A stretch of 64,000 nucleotides of DNA from Paulinella micropora (lineage: Eukaryota; Cercozoa; Imbricatea; Euglyphida; Paulinellidae), in assembly GCA_019918135.1 (NCBI GenBank), contig WBZZ01001088.1, positions 371,501 to 435,500 on the forward strand, given 5' to 3'. The notes under the pieces were generated by a model that had not been told where the DNA came from, did no database searches, and saw nothing but the letters and a program-made list of their open reading frames with translations. Each line of letters starts with the position of its first letter. Position 1 is the stretch's first letter. The position numbers were made by a program, and so were the translations under genes. Below are positions 29,847 through 38,800 of this stretch, piece by piece.

Positions 29847-30394
29847 GCTTTTTTGTTTTTAATTTCTTGGACTAGGCTCAACCACAGAGAGAAGAAAGGC
29901 ACTAGTTTTTTGTTGCTTCCTTTTTTTAACGATAGGAAACCCCCCCCCCCCCCTCAAAAAAAGGCTGCTCGAAAAGAAAACCGGCAAGGGCAAAAAGAGA
30001 GAAACACAACCGGGAGGTAAGAAAAGGAGAGAGAGAAACACAACCGGGAGGTAACAAAAGGAGAGAGAGAAACACAACCGGGAGGTAAGAAAAGGAGAGA
30101 GAACAGGGGGGATAAGAAAGAAGAGACAGAGAAAACAGGGGGAGACGGGAGTGGTTGAGTTCCTTAGACTTCTTCCTTCCTTCCCTTCCGTGGGGGAGGC
30201 CCCTCGTCGCGGTCGACCAGAAGAAAGCCATAGCTTCAGCCCGCCGGTCTTCGCCCTCTCTTCTGGCCACGCCGATCAGGGAGCTACCAAGAATCCGGGG
30301 GAAGTTTTTTTTTGTAGGGGAGGTTATTCTCACCCCTCTGCTCTGCGGCGAAGGGCGATAGAAAGTAGTTTTTTTTTCTTTCTCCCCCCCGGAG
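29847..30394. repeat. Intergenic tandem repeats of about 30 bp
   Basis: From about 29995 to 30115 the unit gagagaaacacaaccgggag followed by gtaagaaaag or gtaacaaaag repeats about four times. A C13 run is at 29940-29952. No gene supported. Confidence 0.75.
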
Positions 30395-31630
30395 CTACTT
30401 TTTGGCGCCAGGGGTAGTCAGACAGTACATTTGCCAGAGCGGCTGCAAAAGATACGGAGCCTTAGTCTTTAGTAAGTCCCAGCTGCTCAGGGCATAGGCG
30501 GTGCCCCGTTGTTTCGCCGAGATAGCCTCCCTGTTTTTTTCTCCCAGGCAGCTGGTGAGGAGGGCCGTGTCGTTTTGTAAGTAGGTATAGATCCTGTGCG
30601 TTACCTCGGCCAGTTGCCGCGCCGGGTACGCAGCGCAGGGCTCGCGACGGGCCTCGCCCCGGCCGTAAGCTTGCAGGAAAGATTTCCAGTACTCTTCGCG
30701 GCTGCCGGTCGCGGGAAAGTCTAATGGGCTGTGCCAGAACCAAACAACGCGGATCCACAACTTATCGGGGTGTACAAGTTCGCGCCGTATCGCGCGTTGT
30801 CCGGCACAACACTCGCCGTCACAGAAATGCTTTTGGCGCGGGTAGGACCCGCTGCCGTCTACCTCGGTGTACCCGGGTGTCCAGACGGGGCCACCCTCCT
30901 GGATTTTGTACACGGCCCGTACGCTGTCGTCCCGCGGACTACGCGTAAAGCACTCGAAAGTAAAACCCGCGCCCCTAACGGTCTCCATCATATCCAAGAG
31001 CTGGCTCAAGGTCTCAACACGCAGTCCGTAGAGCAAGAAGACTAGCCTGTTGTTCGTAATGCGCAGAGCACTCTCTAGTGCGTCTGGTTGTAGCATCAGC
31101 TTGCCCCAGACACCGTGCTTAACGCACGCAGGCACGTCCTCCGTCCTGGTCGGTTTGATTAGCAGGGAGCTAACCGCGCCGTCGATCGGAACGTGTTCGT
31201 ACGGGTACAGCGCCTCCAGCGTTAGCAAAAACGAGAGTAGCTTGTCGACGTTCGTGCGCAGCAGGAGTGCAACCGTCTCTGCACTCCCTCCGATACGGAC
31301 CTTCTCGGCGCCACCGGCTGGGGGCTTGGCCGCCGCCCGCAAGAAGGGCGAGTCTACCACGGCCAGCTGCTCAGCCGTAACCTCCAGCGTTTCGCCTGTG
31401 CGGAAGACCAGGGTTAATGGCCTGGCGTTTGCGCTCTCGTCCTCCCCCAGGCAGAGCGCTTGTGCTGACCACGCCGCTGCTGCTTCAGTTTCGTCCTCCC
31501 CCAGGCAGAGCGCTTGTGCCGACCACGCCGCTGCTGCTTCAGTTGGTTTGTGCCGTTTCGGGGCCGGGGGAGCCCCGGTCGTAGGCCGAGGTGTCCGAAC
31601 TACTCGGCCGGCCTGGTCCTTTTGGCTCAT
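30395..31630 (-). CDS. BTB/Skp1-fold-like protein
   Basis: 411 aa from ATG 31630. After a basic PKRHKPTE leader and an 18-aa tandem duplication (residues 30-47 and 48-65), residues about 70-150 resemble the BTB/POZ-Skp1 fold: LTLVFRTGETLEVTAEQLAV, a S-x-F-L-R-A-A turn, a beta strand 'KVRIGGSAETV', then LLSFLLTLEALYPYEH. BTB and Skp1 proteins bridge substrate receptors to cullins. The rest (150-411) is unassigned and has a Cys cluster CDGECCAGQ. In a genome rich in F-box genes this would fit ubiquitin-ligase control, but the fold call is tentative. Confidence 0.55.
   Translation of the reverse strand: MSQKDQAGRVVRTPRPTTGAPPAPKRHKPTEAAAAWSAQALCLGEDETEAAAAWSAQALCLGEDESANARPLTLVFRTGETLEVTAEQLAVVDSPFLRAAAKPPAGGAEKVRIGGSAETVALLLRTNVDKLLSFLLTLEALYPYEHVPIDGAVSSLLIKPTRTEDVPACVKHGVWGKLMLQPDALESALRITNNRLVFLLYGLRVETLSQLLDMMETVRGAGFTFECFTRSPRDDSVRAVYKIQEGGPVWTPGYTEVDGSGSYPRQKHFCDGECCAGQRAIRRELVHPDKLWIRVVWFWHSPLDFPATGSREEYWKSFLQAYGRGEARREPCAAYPARQLAEVTHRIYTYLQNDTALLTSCLGEKNREAISAKQRGTAYALSSWDLLKTKAPYLLQPLWQMYCLTTPGAKK
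31436..31543 (-). repeat. 54-bp tandem duplication in the BTB-like gene
   Basis: Two adjacent, nearly identical 54-bp copies encode TEAAAAWSAQALCLGEDE twice, just before the BTB-like region. Confidence 0.9.
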
Positions 31631-32548
31631 GGCCGCCTTCGAACTTTAGCTAGCCAGCGTACACGCACAGGCCAGTTACGGTTTTGGTACACAGCCCAGA
31701 ACCCCCGTAGCTGGTCCGTGTCATTTTTTCGCCTCCCCCCCCCCACCCCCACTTCAGGTTCGAAGCGTACGCGCGGCCCTCCCCCCTCGAGGGGGGAAAG
31801 ATTCCCCCCCCCCCCCCCCCCCGCGCCGCACAACTTCCCTCCGCCCCCCCCCCCTCTCCCCCCCCCCCCTACGGCTTGTTTTTTTTGTTCTTTAGGTTTT
31901 GCCATCATGTTTCTGTGGACACAATCCCTGCCACACCAGGACGGCCTGCAGCCTGCACCTGAAATCAACGGGCACGCTCTCGCGCCCCTCTGAGAATGTA
32001 CGCAAGAAACTTAAATAAACAAAAGTCGCTGGCCAAAGTTTTAAGCTGGGTAAGAAAGATGCCTGTTGTACTGGGTTAGTTGGTAGACAAATTGAGGGGA
32101 TCTGCGAGGGGTGTACGAAAAAAACAAGTTTTCGCGACTTCGGCAAGTTTAATTTGCACCCAAAAAAAAACTGAGCGAGGATCGGCGGGCGAGAGATTTC
32201 CGTGCTGCCAAAAAAGAATCTCTCCCGCCCGCCAATCCTCGCTCAGTTTTTTTTCCCACCTTATCAATGGCCGACATTACACCTTAAAAAAAAAGAATTC
32301 CTCTACACCGACAGCCAGAACTAGGTGGTGGCAGGATTCTGCCGTCGTACACATGTTGGCACTCTACACCTGTGGCTAGATCAGACTGGTGACAGAATTA
32401 TTTACTAGTTAGGTTTGGTAGCAAAAAAAGAAAAGGAGGGTTCCGGAACGGAGACTTGGCAAGTTTTTAGCAGTACCTTTTGCAAAAAAGGTCCGGCAGC
32501 CTCTCTGCCGGATCCCTGCTCTTGCCGGTCCTCTAGGGTTCGGTTTTT
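31631..32548. other. Intergenic region, C-rich, with possible short exon
   Basis: Long C tracts (31735-31870). tttttttgttctttag at about 31876-31893 looks like a splice acceptor and is followed by an ATG at 31907 with a 28-codon frame ending at 31993 and an aataaa at about 32014. This may be the last exon of a spliced gene whose first exon I cannot define. The rest is non-coding and includes the hairpin at 32162. Confidence 0.45.
32162..32259. repeat. Near-perfect foldback hairpin
   Basis: The left arm starts aaaaaaaaactgagcgagg and the right arm ends cctcgctcagtttttttt. The ~36-bp stem has one mismatch and one bulge, with a loop of about 18 nt. It lies about 300 nt downstream of the minus-strand gene ending at 32549. 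Could be a 3' end signal, a foldback element or a small-RNA precursor. Confidence 0.85.
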
Positions 32549-33640
32549 TTAATCAATGTCGGTGCCGCAGCAGCGGCAATTCTTGCCTGGTCGGCTAGGC
32601 GGATCCATGGTTGACATGACGGTCTCTAGTGCCTGCAACAAATCGAGGGCCTGCGGGGTTAGGGCGAAGGTCTTTACCCTAGCGATGAGCAGGCGCATTC
32701 CATGGTAACCAATCTGCCAGCACGCCAAGAGCAGAGACCAGCCGCCATCATGATCTCCGACGGATTGTAGTCCCGAGATCCATTCCGGAGGCAGGCTTTC
32801 TTGCTCGAACGTCATAAAAGACTTCCACGCCTTGATTTGCTCGGCTGCCCATCTCCGCATTTTGCTTTTGTCGCCGGTTTCGCACGGCCGTATGAGCCTC
32901 TTTTCTATTCCCCTCCTGTCTTTTGTGCGTATCTCTTGCATCTTAGTCGAAACTTTGCTTAAACGTCCACTCCTCATAGCCTCAAATTCTGACCATGACG
33001 CTCCTGCCAGACATGCCACTAGAAAGTCTAGCTCTACGACCGCTAATATTTTCCTCGCCAGGGTTTGTGGGTGTTCGGTGACCAGCTTTTCCAAGGTTTT
33101 GGCTAAAGTCGTTCCCCCTCTCCAGATTGCACGGAGTCTGGGTTCGATTCCTAACCTGTCCTTGAAATCTACCTGCACAAGCTCACGGATGGAATCAGGT
33201 ACCTCTTGAGGTGCATTGCTCGGACCCGTGTAGTCTACAGCAAGTGTACACCACGCACCACCAGTCTCAGCCACAATCTTGCCCTCTTCGCTGAACATGG
33301 TTTCGTGGTATAGTTTTGTCTCTACTCTGCATGCAGCTTCCTTGTCCTCTCCTCGCAAAGAAAATTTATATCTAGTTTTCTCGCAAGCACGAAGGAATAT
33401 GTCATCGTATTCTAGCAACATACTGGAAACGTCTTGACCAGGGTCCATTGACGGCAAATCATTGGTCAACAGTGGAAGTGTTGTCGGGAGTTTCATTTTG
33501 CTGGTAATCCTTCTGCACAACTCTCCAAAGGTGGTACAGCCTCTGACATCCACATTGCCACCGATCCTCTTAACGGCTCGTTTTTTGTCCTCCGCCACAA
33601 AGCATACAACCTCGACGGGTTTGACGGTGCTTGGCTCCAT
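32549..33640 (-). CDS. Unknown protein, member B of a paralogous pair (CxxC tail)
   Basis: 363 aa from ATG 33640 (MEPSTVKPVEVV); the upstream extension is not coding-like. Paralogue of 28761-29846: shared RLIRPCETGDKS, LLACWQIGYHGMRLLIARVK and ALTPQALDLLQALETV. Ends CRCCGTDID, so the CxxC tail is kept though the intervening segment is shorter. Lower GC at third positions than most genes here. Confidence 0.75.
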   Translation of the reverse strand: MEPSTVKPVEVVCFVAEDKKRAVKRIGGNVDVRGCTTFGELCRRITSKMKLPTTLPLLTNDLPSMDPGQDVSSMLLEYDDIFLRACEKTRYKFSLRGEDKEAACRVETKLYHETMFSEEGKIVAETGGAWCTLAVDYTGPSNAPQEVPDSIRELVQVDFKDRLGIEPRLRAIWRGGTTLAKTLEKLVTEHPQTLARKILAVVELDFLVACLAGASWSEFEAMRSGRLSKVSTKMQEIRTKDRRGIEKRLIRPCETGDKSKMRRWAAEQIKAWKSFMTFEQESLPPEWISGLQSVGDHDGGWSLLLACWQIGYHGMRLLIARVKTFALTPQALDLLQALETVMSTMDPPSRPGKNCRCCGTDID

Positions 33641-34289
33641 TCTTCGCCTCTCGTAGAAGCCCGCGCCGACGCGCACACGGGGCTGCTTTTTTTTGTATAC
33701 GCAATAGGAAAACAAGCTTGCTTTTTTAATAATCTTGTTGGTACAGTCTGGAAGGGTTGGAGAGGGGAGGGAGAGAAACCGTCTAAAAAAAAGGCAGTCA
33801 CTGACTTTTTTGCCCTGCCTTTTTTTTCACGTTCAAAGTTCAGAAAATCCCATCCAAAAGAAAAGTTTTCCCTTCCTGTCATTTTTTTGGCAGTCAAATT
33901 TCGGTCCTCCCCTCTTCTCTTTTCCTCCTTTGGTCTGTCGCAAAGACCAGCCAAAAAAGAACTAAGGGAGACAAATGTTCGTCGTTCCGTCCGTTTTTCT
34001 CTTACGGTTCGCAAAGCCCCCCCGAGCTCACAGAAAGAAAAAAGAAACGGGACGAACATTTTGTCTCCCTTAGTTTTTTTGGTGCGGTGGGGGCTGGGGC
34101 ACGATGAGAGGAAGGGGAGGGGAAGAGAGAAAGAAGGGAGGGAGGGGGGAGGGCCGACCCTGCGGGGGAAGGAAAAGAAACACAACAAGGGAGCAAGAGA
34201 GGAGGGGGGAAGGGAGGGGGGGGGGGGGAGAATGTCATTATCAAAAAAAAAAACCTGGACGAAACAACAAAAAAGGACAGTTATCTTCA
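33641..34289. other. Divergent intergenic region with foldback and purine tracts
   Basis: Contains the hairpin at 33951-34082, then GA-rich sequence with G10-type runs to about 34230. No gene supported; the open frames are low complexity. Confidence 0.6.
33951..34082. repeat. Foldback hairpin, ~31-bp stem
   Basis: The left arm ccaaaaaagaactaagggag... pairs with the right arm ending ctcccttagtttttttgg. The stem covers aactaagggagacaaa and tgttcgtc with small bulges; the loop is about 68 nt. It resembles the 32162 element in having poly-A/T ends. Confidence 0.85.
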
Positions 34290-34745
34290 ATGCCCCTACT
34301 AACGCTGGCGATGGCCGCCGCTACGGGTGCGAACAGCAGCGAAAGAGAGAGAGAGAGAGAGATAGGGTGCGAAAGAGACAGAGACAGGGTGCGAAAGAGA
34401 GAGAGAGAGAGATAGGGTGGGAAAGAGAGAAAAGACAGGGTATGAAAGCAAAGCGAGGAGCTGCCGGCGGCACAAAAAAAAAGAAAGCTGAGTCTTTTTT
34501 TTGGTAGACTATTATGTCTGTGCTGTGGTGCAGCTAGCACGGTAGGCGCTACGGCCAGCGCGGTCGCCTGGTCAACCAGCTTGGGTACGGCCGCCGGCGG
34601 GAGTGGAGGGGTTGTTCCCTTGGCGCTCTGGGGCGCGGCGGTGGTCGTGCTAGTCTTGACCTTTTGTTGGGGTCTGGCGTGCGGATTCGCGAAAGCTTTT
34701 TTTATGCCCTCCCAGCGCAGCGTGCGCCCTACGTTTTTTTATTAA
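34290..34745 (+). CDS. Small spliced membrane protein (join 34290..34326, 34534..34745)
   Basis: Proposed 82-aa product. The second exon frame (open to TAA 34743) has no ATG but encodes a clear membrane helix (VVPLALWGAAVVVLVLTFCW) after an Ala/Thr/Ser/Gly-rich stretch. Joining it to the ATG at 34290 by a 207-nt GT..AG intron gives a continuous Ala/Thr-rich leader (MPLLTLAMAAAT + ASTVGATASA). The intron contains GA-rich tandem repeats and ends gtggtgcag. The splice model is inferred; the presence of a membrane-helix exon is better supported. Confidence 0.4.
34327..34533 (+). repeat. GA-rich tandem repeat inside proposed intron
   Basis: Units like gcgaaagagagagagagaga and gatagggt recur from about 34330 to 34445. 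Confidence 0.7.
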
Positions 34746-35163
34746 ACTTCGGTGCGTGTGCTGATATGACCTTTTTTTTTGGAGGGGCACTAGCTAGAAC
34801 CTCTCCTTTTTGTTTGGGTTGCCTTTTGGTTAAAGCCTGTGCCGACCAAAAGCCGCTAAACACGGCACCGATCTTTTTAAGGTAGTAGCGGCAAAGTTAT
34901 ACCGAAGGAAGAAAGAGCGAGAGCCAGTCCGGCCAGCGACTTCCGTTAGCGCCCTACGCGGTGGGCCACTGGGGGAGAACCAGCCCGCAAGATGTCCGGC
35001 CCCCTCCCCCACCCCCCTACTAGAATTGTGTAAGCTAGCCCTTGTTTTTCCCGGCCTCCCCCCCCCCTCCTCCCCCCTTGCCTCTGCGTGACATGCGCAT
35101 CTTGTCAGAAGGTAAAAGAAATTGGACTGTGTCTAGCGTGACTGGTAAAGAATAGAAGCACAC
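34746..35163. other. Intergenic region
   Basis: T8-T9 tracts and a C-rich block near 35055-35080. Nothing coding recognised. Confidence 0.5.
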
Positions 35164-35681
35164 ATGTCTCAGAGCCCGGAGTGCAACCACCAGGACGGGT
35201 CAGTTTTCTTTTTCTTTGTGTCGTCATCGTTAGTGCTGAGTCTGTCGAGCGGCATGTGCTTACTCGCAGGTCCAGCCTGACCGGAGCGGTGGAGATCACG
35301 GACGAACAGCTGAGGCAGGTTCTGGCCGAGCGACCGAACCTCCACCAACTCGTGCTGGTGGACTGCAAGAACCTCACTTCCAAAGGCCTCAAGCACGTCC
35401 TGGAGCTACTAGCCACCAAACTCGAGTACCTGGATGTCTCTAAAGCTAGTGTCGACATGGAGGGTCTCAACTTCGTCCAGAAGATCGCCACCCTAAAAAC
35501 ACTCAAAGTCAAGGGCTGCCCACGCATCCCCGGAGCTTATACTGAAGAATTCTGCAAGGCACGCCCGGATTGCGTGGTTTTCGATGCGACCGGGGGCAAT
35601 ACCTGGAGCTCGTTGCGAGCTGAACAACAACGATCCCTTGAATACTACCGAGCTGGTGGTCTGCCCAGGTGGGGCCACTAA
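35164..35681 (+). CDS. Short LRR protein, spliced (join 35164..35198, 35270..35681)
   Basis: 148 aa. Exon 1 (MSQSPECNHQDG) joins exon 2 in phase after a 71-nt GT..AG intron (donor gtcagt, acceptor ctcgcag). Without splicing no ATG is available for the LRR frame. LRRs: EITDEQLRQVL, LHQLVLVDCKNLTSKGL, LEYLDVSKASVD, LKTLKVKGCPRI. It lacks an F-box and may be a derivative of the F-box/LRR family or a stand-alone LRR protein. An alternative acceptor at about 35232 is in frame but leaves an intron of only ~34 nt. Confidence 0.7.
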
Positions 35682-35878
35682 ATTTCTTGTCGTGTAGTGC
35701 GGCTCGTGTTGGGGACCTCCCCCGGCAGACGTTGATGGACGGCATAACTTCGTGATTTTAATAAGTAAAAACTTTTTTTTTTTCATTTAGGCCTAAAGCA
35801 GCAAAGGTTACGAGAAATTACGCCGGCCCCCTCACCCCAACTTTTGGATCGTGTGTGGGGGGTTCCTCGCACAACTTC

Positions 35879-38800
35879 TTACAAGACCTGACGCTCGATA
35901 CTCTCTTCGGGCACGTCGTGTTCGCCGTGGACTAGGCTCGGCCGCTGCCGGCTCGGCCGCTGCTGGCTGACAGGCGTACCGGCCCCGCTCGAGGTACCGT
36001 CGACATTCCGGCGGTGTAGGTCGGCCCTGGACGACACGACGTGCGTGCTGTCGTCCAGGCTCGGGCCTGTCTTGCGTGCACGGCGCCAGTACCAAGCGCC
36101 GGCGCCCAGGATCAACAACACGCCCACGGCCGCGGCCACCCCACACGCGATTTCCTTCCAGGTAGAAATGAGCGGCTTGGTGCTGGTGGCTGCCTCCTCC
36201 GGGGGGGGAGCTGGGTTCTGCCCGCCACCGTCGCCGACGATCGTCAGCCCGAACGTTTCCCGCTGCGACAGCGCCGCGGCGTACCCCGGCTCCCCCGCGG
36301 CGGCCAGTGCGCGGCGGCGGGTGGGCAGCCGTGGGTACCAGGCGGGCAAGGGCACTGGGTCAGACGGCGCCCAGTACGTAACGGTAGGCCGGGCCTCCTT
36401 GGTTGGCAGCGCCAGCGCCGTGCGGCGGCGCCTGCCGTTGACGCCCAAGTACTCTACGTCCACGTTGAAACTGAGCTGCACCAGCACCTCGGTGGAGTTG
36501 TAGTCTGGGATGGGCAGGTCGGCGCACAGCGCCACGACGTTGCTCACGGGCGCGTTGGGCTGCAGCACAGTGAAGTTCTCGGCAACATACGTAGTGCCGT
36601 TGATGAGGAAGTCGAGCCCCGCCTGTTCGTTCAGCGTGACCTTGCTGACGATCACGTCCTGGCCGGACTTGACGTAGCCGACAAAGCACACGCGCGTGAC
36701 GGCATTCGACTGGTTGCTGTGCGCGAAGAACACCGTCGTGGTCGCGATGTCGGCGGCGCCGAGCTGCGACGTCGTCGAGCCGGCGAGCTGCGCCATCAGC
36801 TGCAGCGCGTACGACTCGTTGATGGGCAGCGCGCCGCCCTGCAGGCTGTTGCTGGCCAGCTCGATCGCACAGAATTCCTGCGCCGCAAAGGCCAGCTCTA
36901 CCTCGTGCACGGCCGTGATGGCACAGCCGCCTGCAATGTGGCTGAGGCTTTGGGTCATGCCCGTGCAGCTCGTGTCGTGCGGCACGACGATCGTCGTCTG
37001 CACCGGATCGCAGGTGCCGAGCAGAAAGGAGGCCTCGTAGTACTCGAAGCACATCCCGTCGTACGCGGACTGGCGCGACAGCGCGCTGGCGCAGTTGGAC
37101 GATTCCGTGGTACTGTCACTAACGACTGAGATGTTGCTGACGTTGCCGGCCGACAAGATATTGCCAGTGCCGTAGGCCCCAACGTACGGGTAGTTCACGG
37201 CCGTGACGTACGACACGGTGCCCTGGAAGACGTTGCCGGAGCGCGACACCGAGAACGACAGCACGAGCGACTGCAGGGCCGGGGCGGCGTAGGCCGGCTC
37301 CACCGTGAAGTTGTAGTCGCAGCTGCCGGGCTGGGTATTGGGCGGCGAAGACTGGTCGGCCAGCGTCGCGTGAAATAGGTAGTCGCCCGCGCCGAAGCGC
37401 CACGCGGACAAGAACCCGCCGTCGTCGGCCGTGTTGTCATAAACGATGGCGCCGCCACCGGCTGCGCGCACGGTGACGTTGGTCGTGAGCGCGCCCGGCA
37501 GGTTGTCGTAGCCCAGGGGTGCGGCCGTGTAGAAGGCGCTGCCGCCGGGGAGGGTGGTGTTGGTGTCGCCGGGCATGGCAATGCGCACGGTGCGCGACGC
37601 CCAGCCCGTGCCGCCGAGGTCCGGCGGGCAATTCGAGAACACGGGCGGCGTGTCGTCCTCGACGACGCCCGTGACGGTGCACGACGCCGGGTTGCCCGCC
37701 TCGTCGAAGATGGTCACGGTGGTCGAGGTGTTGCGTTCGCCGTTCACGGTCCCGAGGCTGACCACCCTCGTGCTGTTGCGGCTCACGCCGTCACTCAAGT
37801 ACAGGTTGTCGCCAAAGTGCAGCGTGAGCGGCGCGAACGTGCAGTTCGGCGTGAACGCGGTGCCGCAGCTCGACGTATACAGCACTAACGGCGCGAGTGG
37901 GCAGTCAAAGAACACGGGCGGCTCCGCGTCCGTGAGCGTCACGGTCAGCGTAAACGTCGCGTCGTTGGCCCTTTCGTCGTAGGCCGTGAAGTTGAACACG
38001 TTGGCGCCCAACGCCAGCGTGTGGTCGAGCAGCAGCGCGAGCGTGTCCAGGTACGTGACGAAGTGAGCAGTGTAGAAGTTGGCGGCCGGGCTGCCCACCG
38101 TCTGGCTGTGGGGAAAGTAAGCGCTCCAGTCCGCATTCGCGGGGTCGGCGGCCACGGCGGCACGCACGTTGGGCGGTGTGAGTGCAGTGAAGGTCAGCAG
38201 CTGCAGCGCGCGCAGCCGTGCGCTCTCGGTGACGCCGGCCGTCGACGCGCCGCGCACGTCGACGTGCGTCACGCCGACCGAGTCGAGCCAGTACGGCACC
38301 TGGATGTTAGAATTGTCGGCGCCGTAGTTGCTGCTCAGCATCTGCAGCGCGCTGTCGCCGAAATGGTAGTACGTAGACGAGGGGTCCGAGCGCGCGGCAT
38401 AAACCAGGGCGCCACTGGCCGCACAAGCCGTCGACAGCTGGTTGCACAGCGCGAGCGGTGCCACGTCGTCCAGCAGCACGAAGTCGCACGTGTCGAGCCG
38501 CACCACGTTGTTGCTGGCGCTGGTACCGCTCCAGCCGCCGTTGAACGGCTGCGTGTAGTCCGCGCTGTACACCTTGACGATCGAACCATTAGTCACGCCA
38601 ACCGTGCCGAGCACGGGGTGCAGGGCCAGCCCCGCGCAGCCCGCGAACGCGTTATCCGCACAGCTCGGGCAGGGCGCAAAGGGCAGGTAGCCGGCGCCGC
38701 CGCTGGGCGCGCAGTACAGCGTTTGTACCGACGGCACGGGCGACGCGAGCGCCGCCGACAGGTTCACCCGGGTGCCGAAGCTGGTGCCGAGCCCGCTGGC

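Noticed and set aside
31514-31993. 159-aa plus-strand frame with Pro runs
   Set aside because: Runs through C tracts and antisense of the BTB-like gene; only the last 28 codons after an acceptor-like site are worth noting.
34297-34303. Perfect tactaac branch-point-like motif
   Set aside because: It falls within the proposed first exon of the small membrane gene and has no pyrimidine tract before the next AG; probably chance, though it lowers confidence in that gene model.
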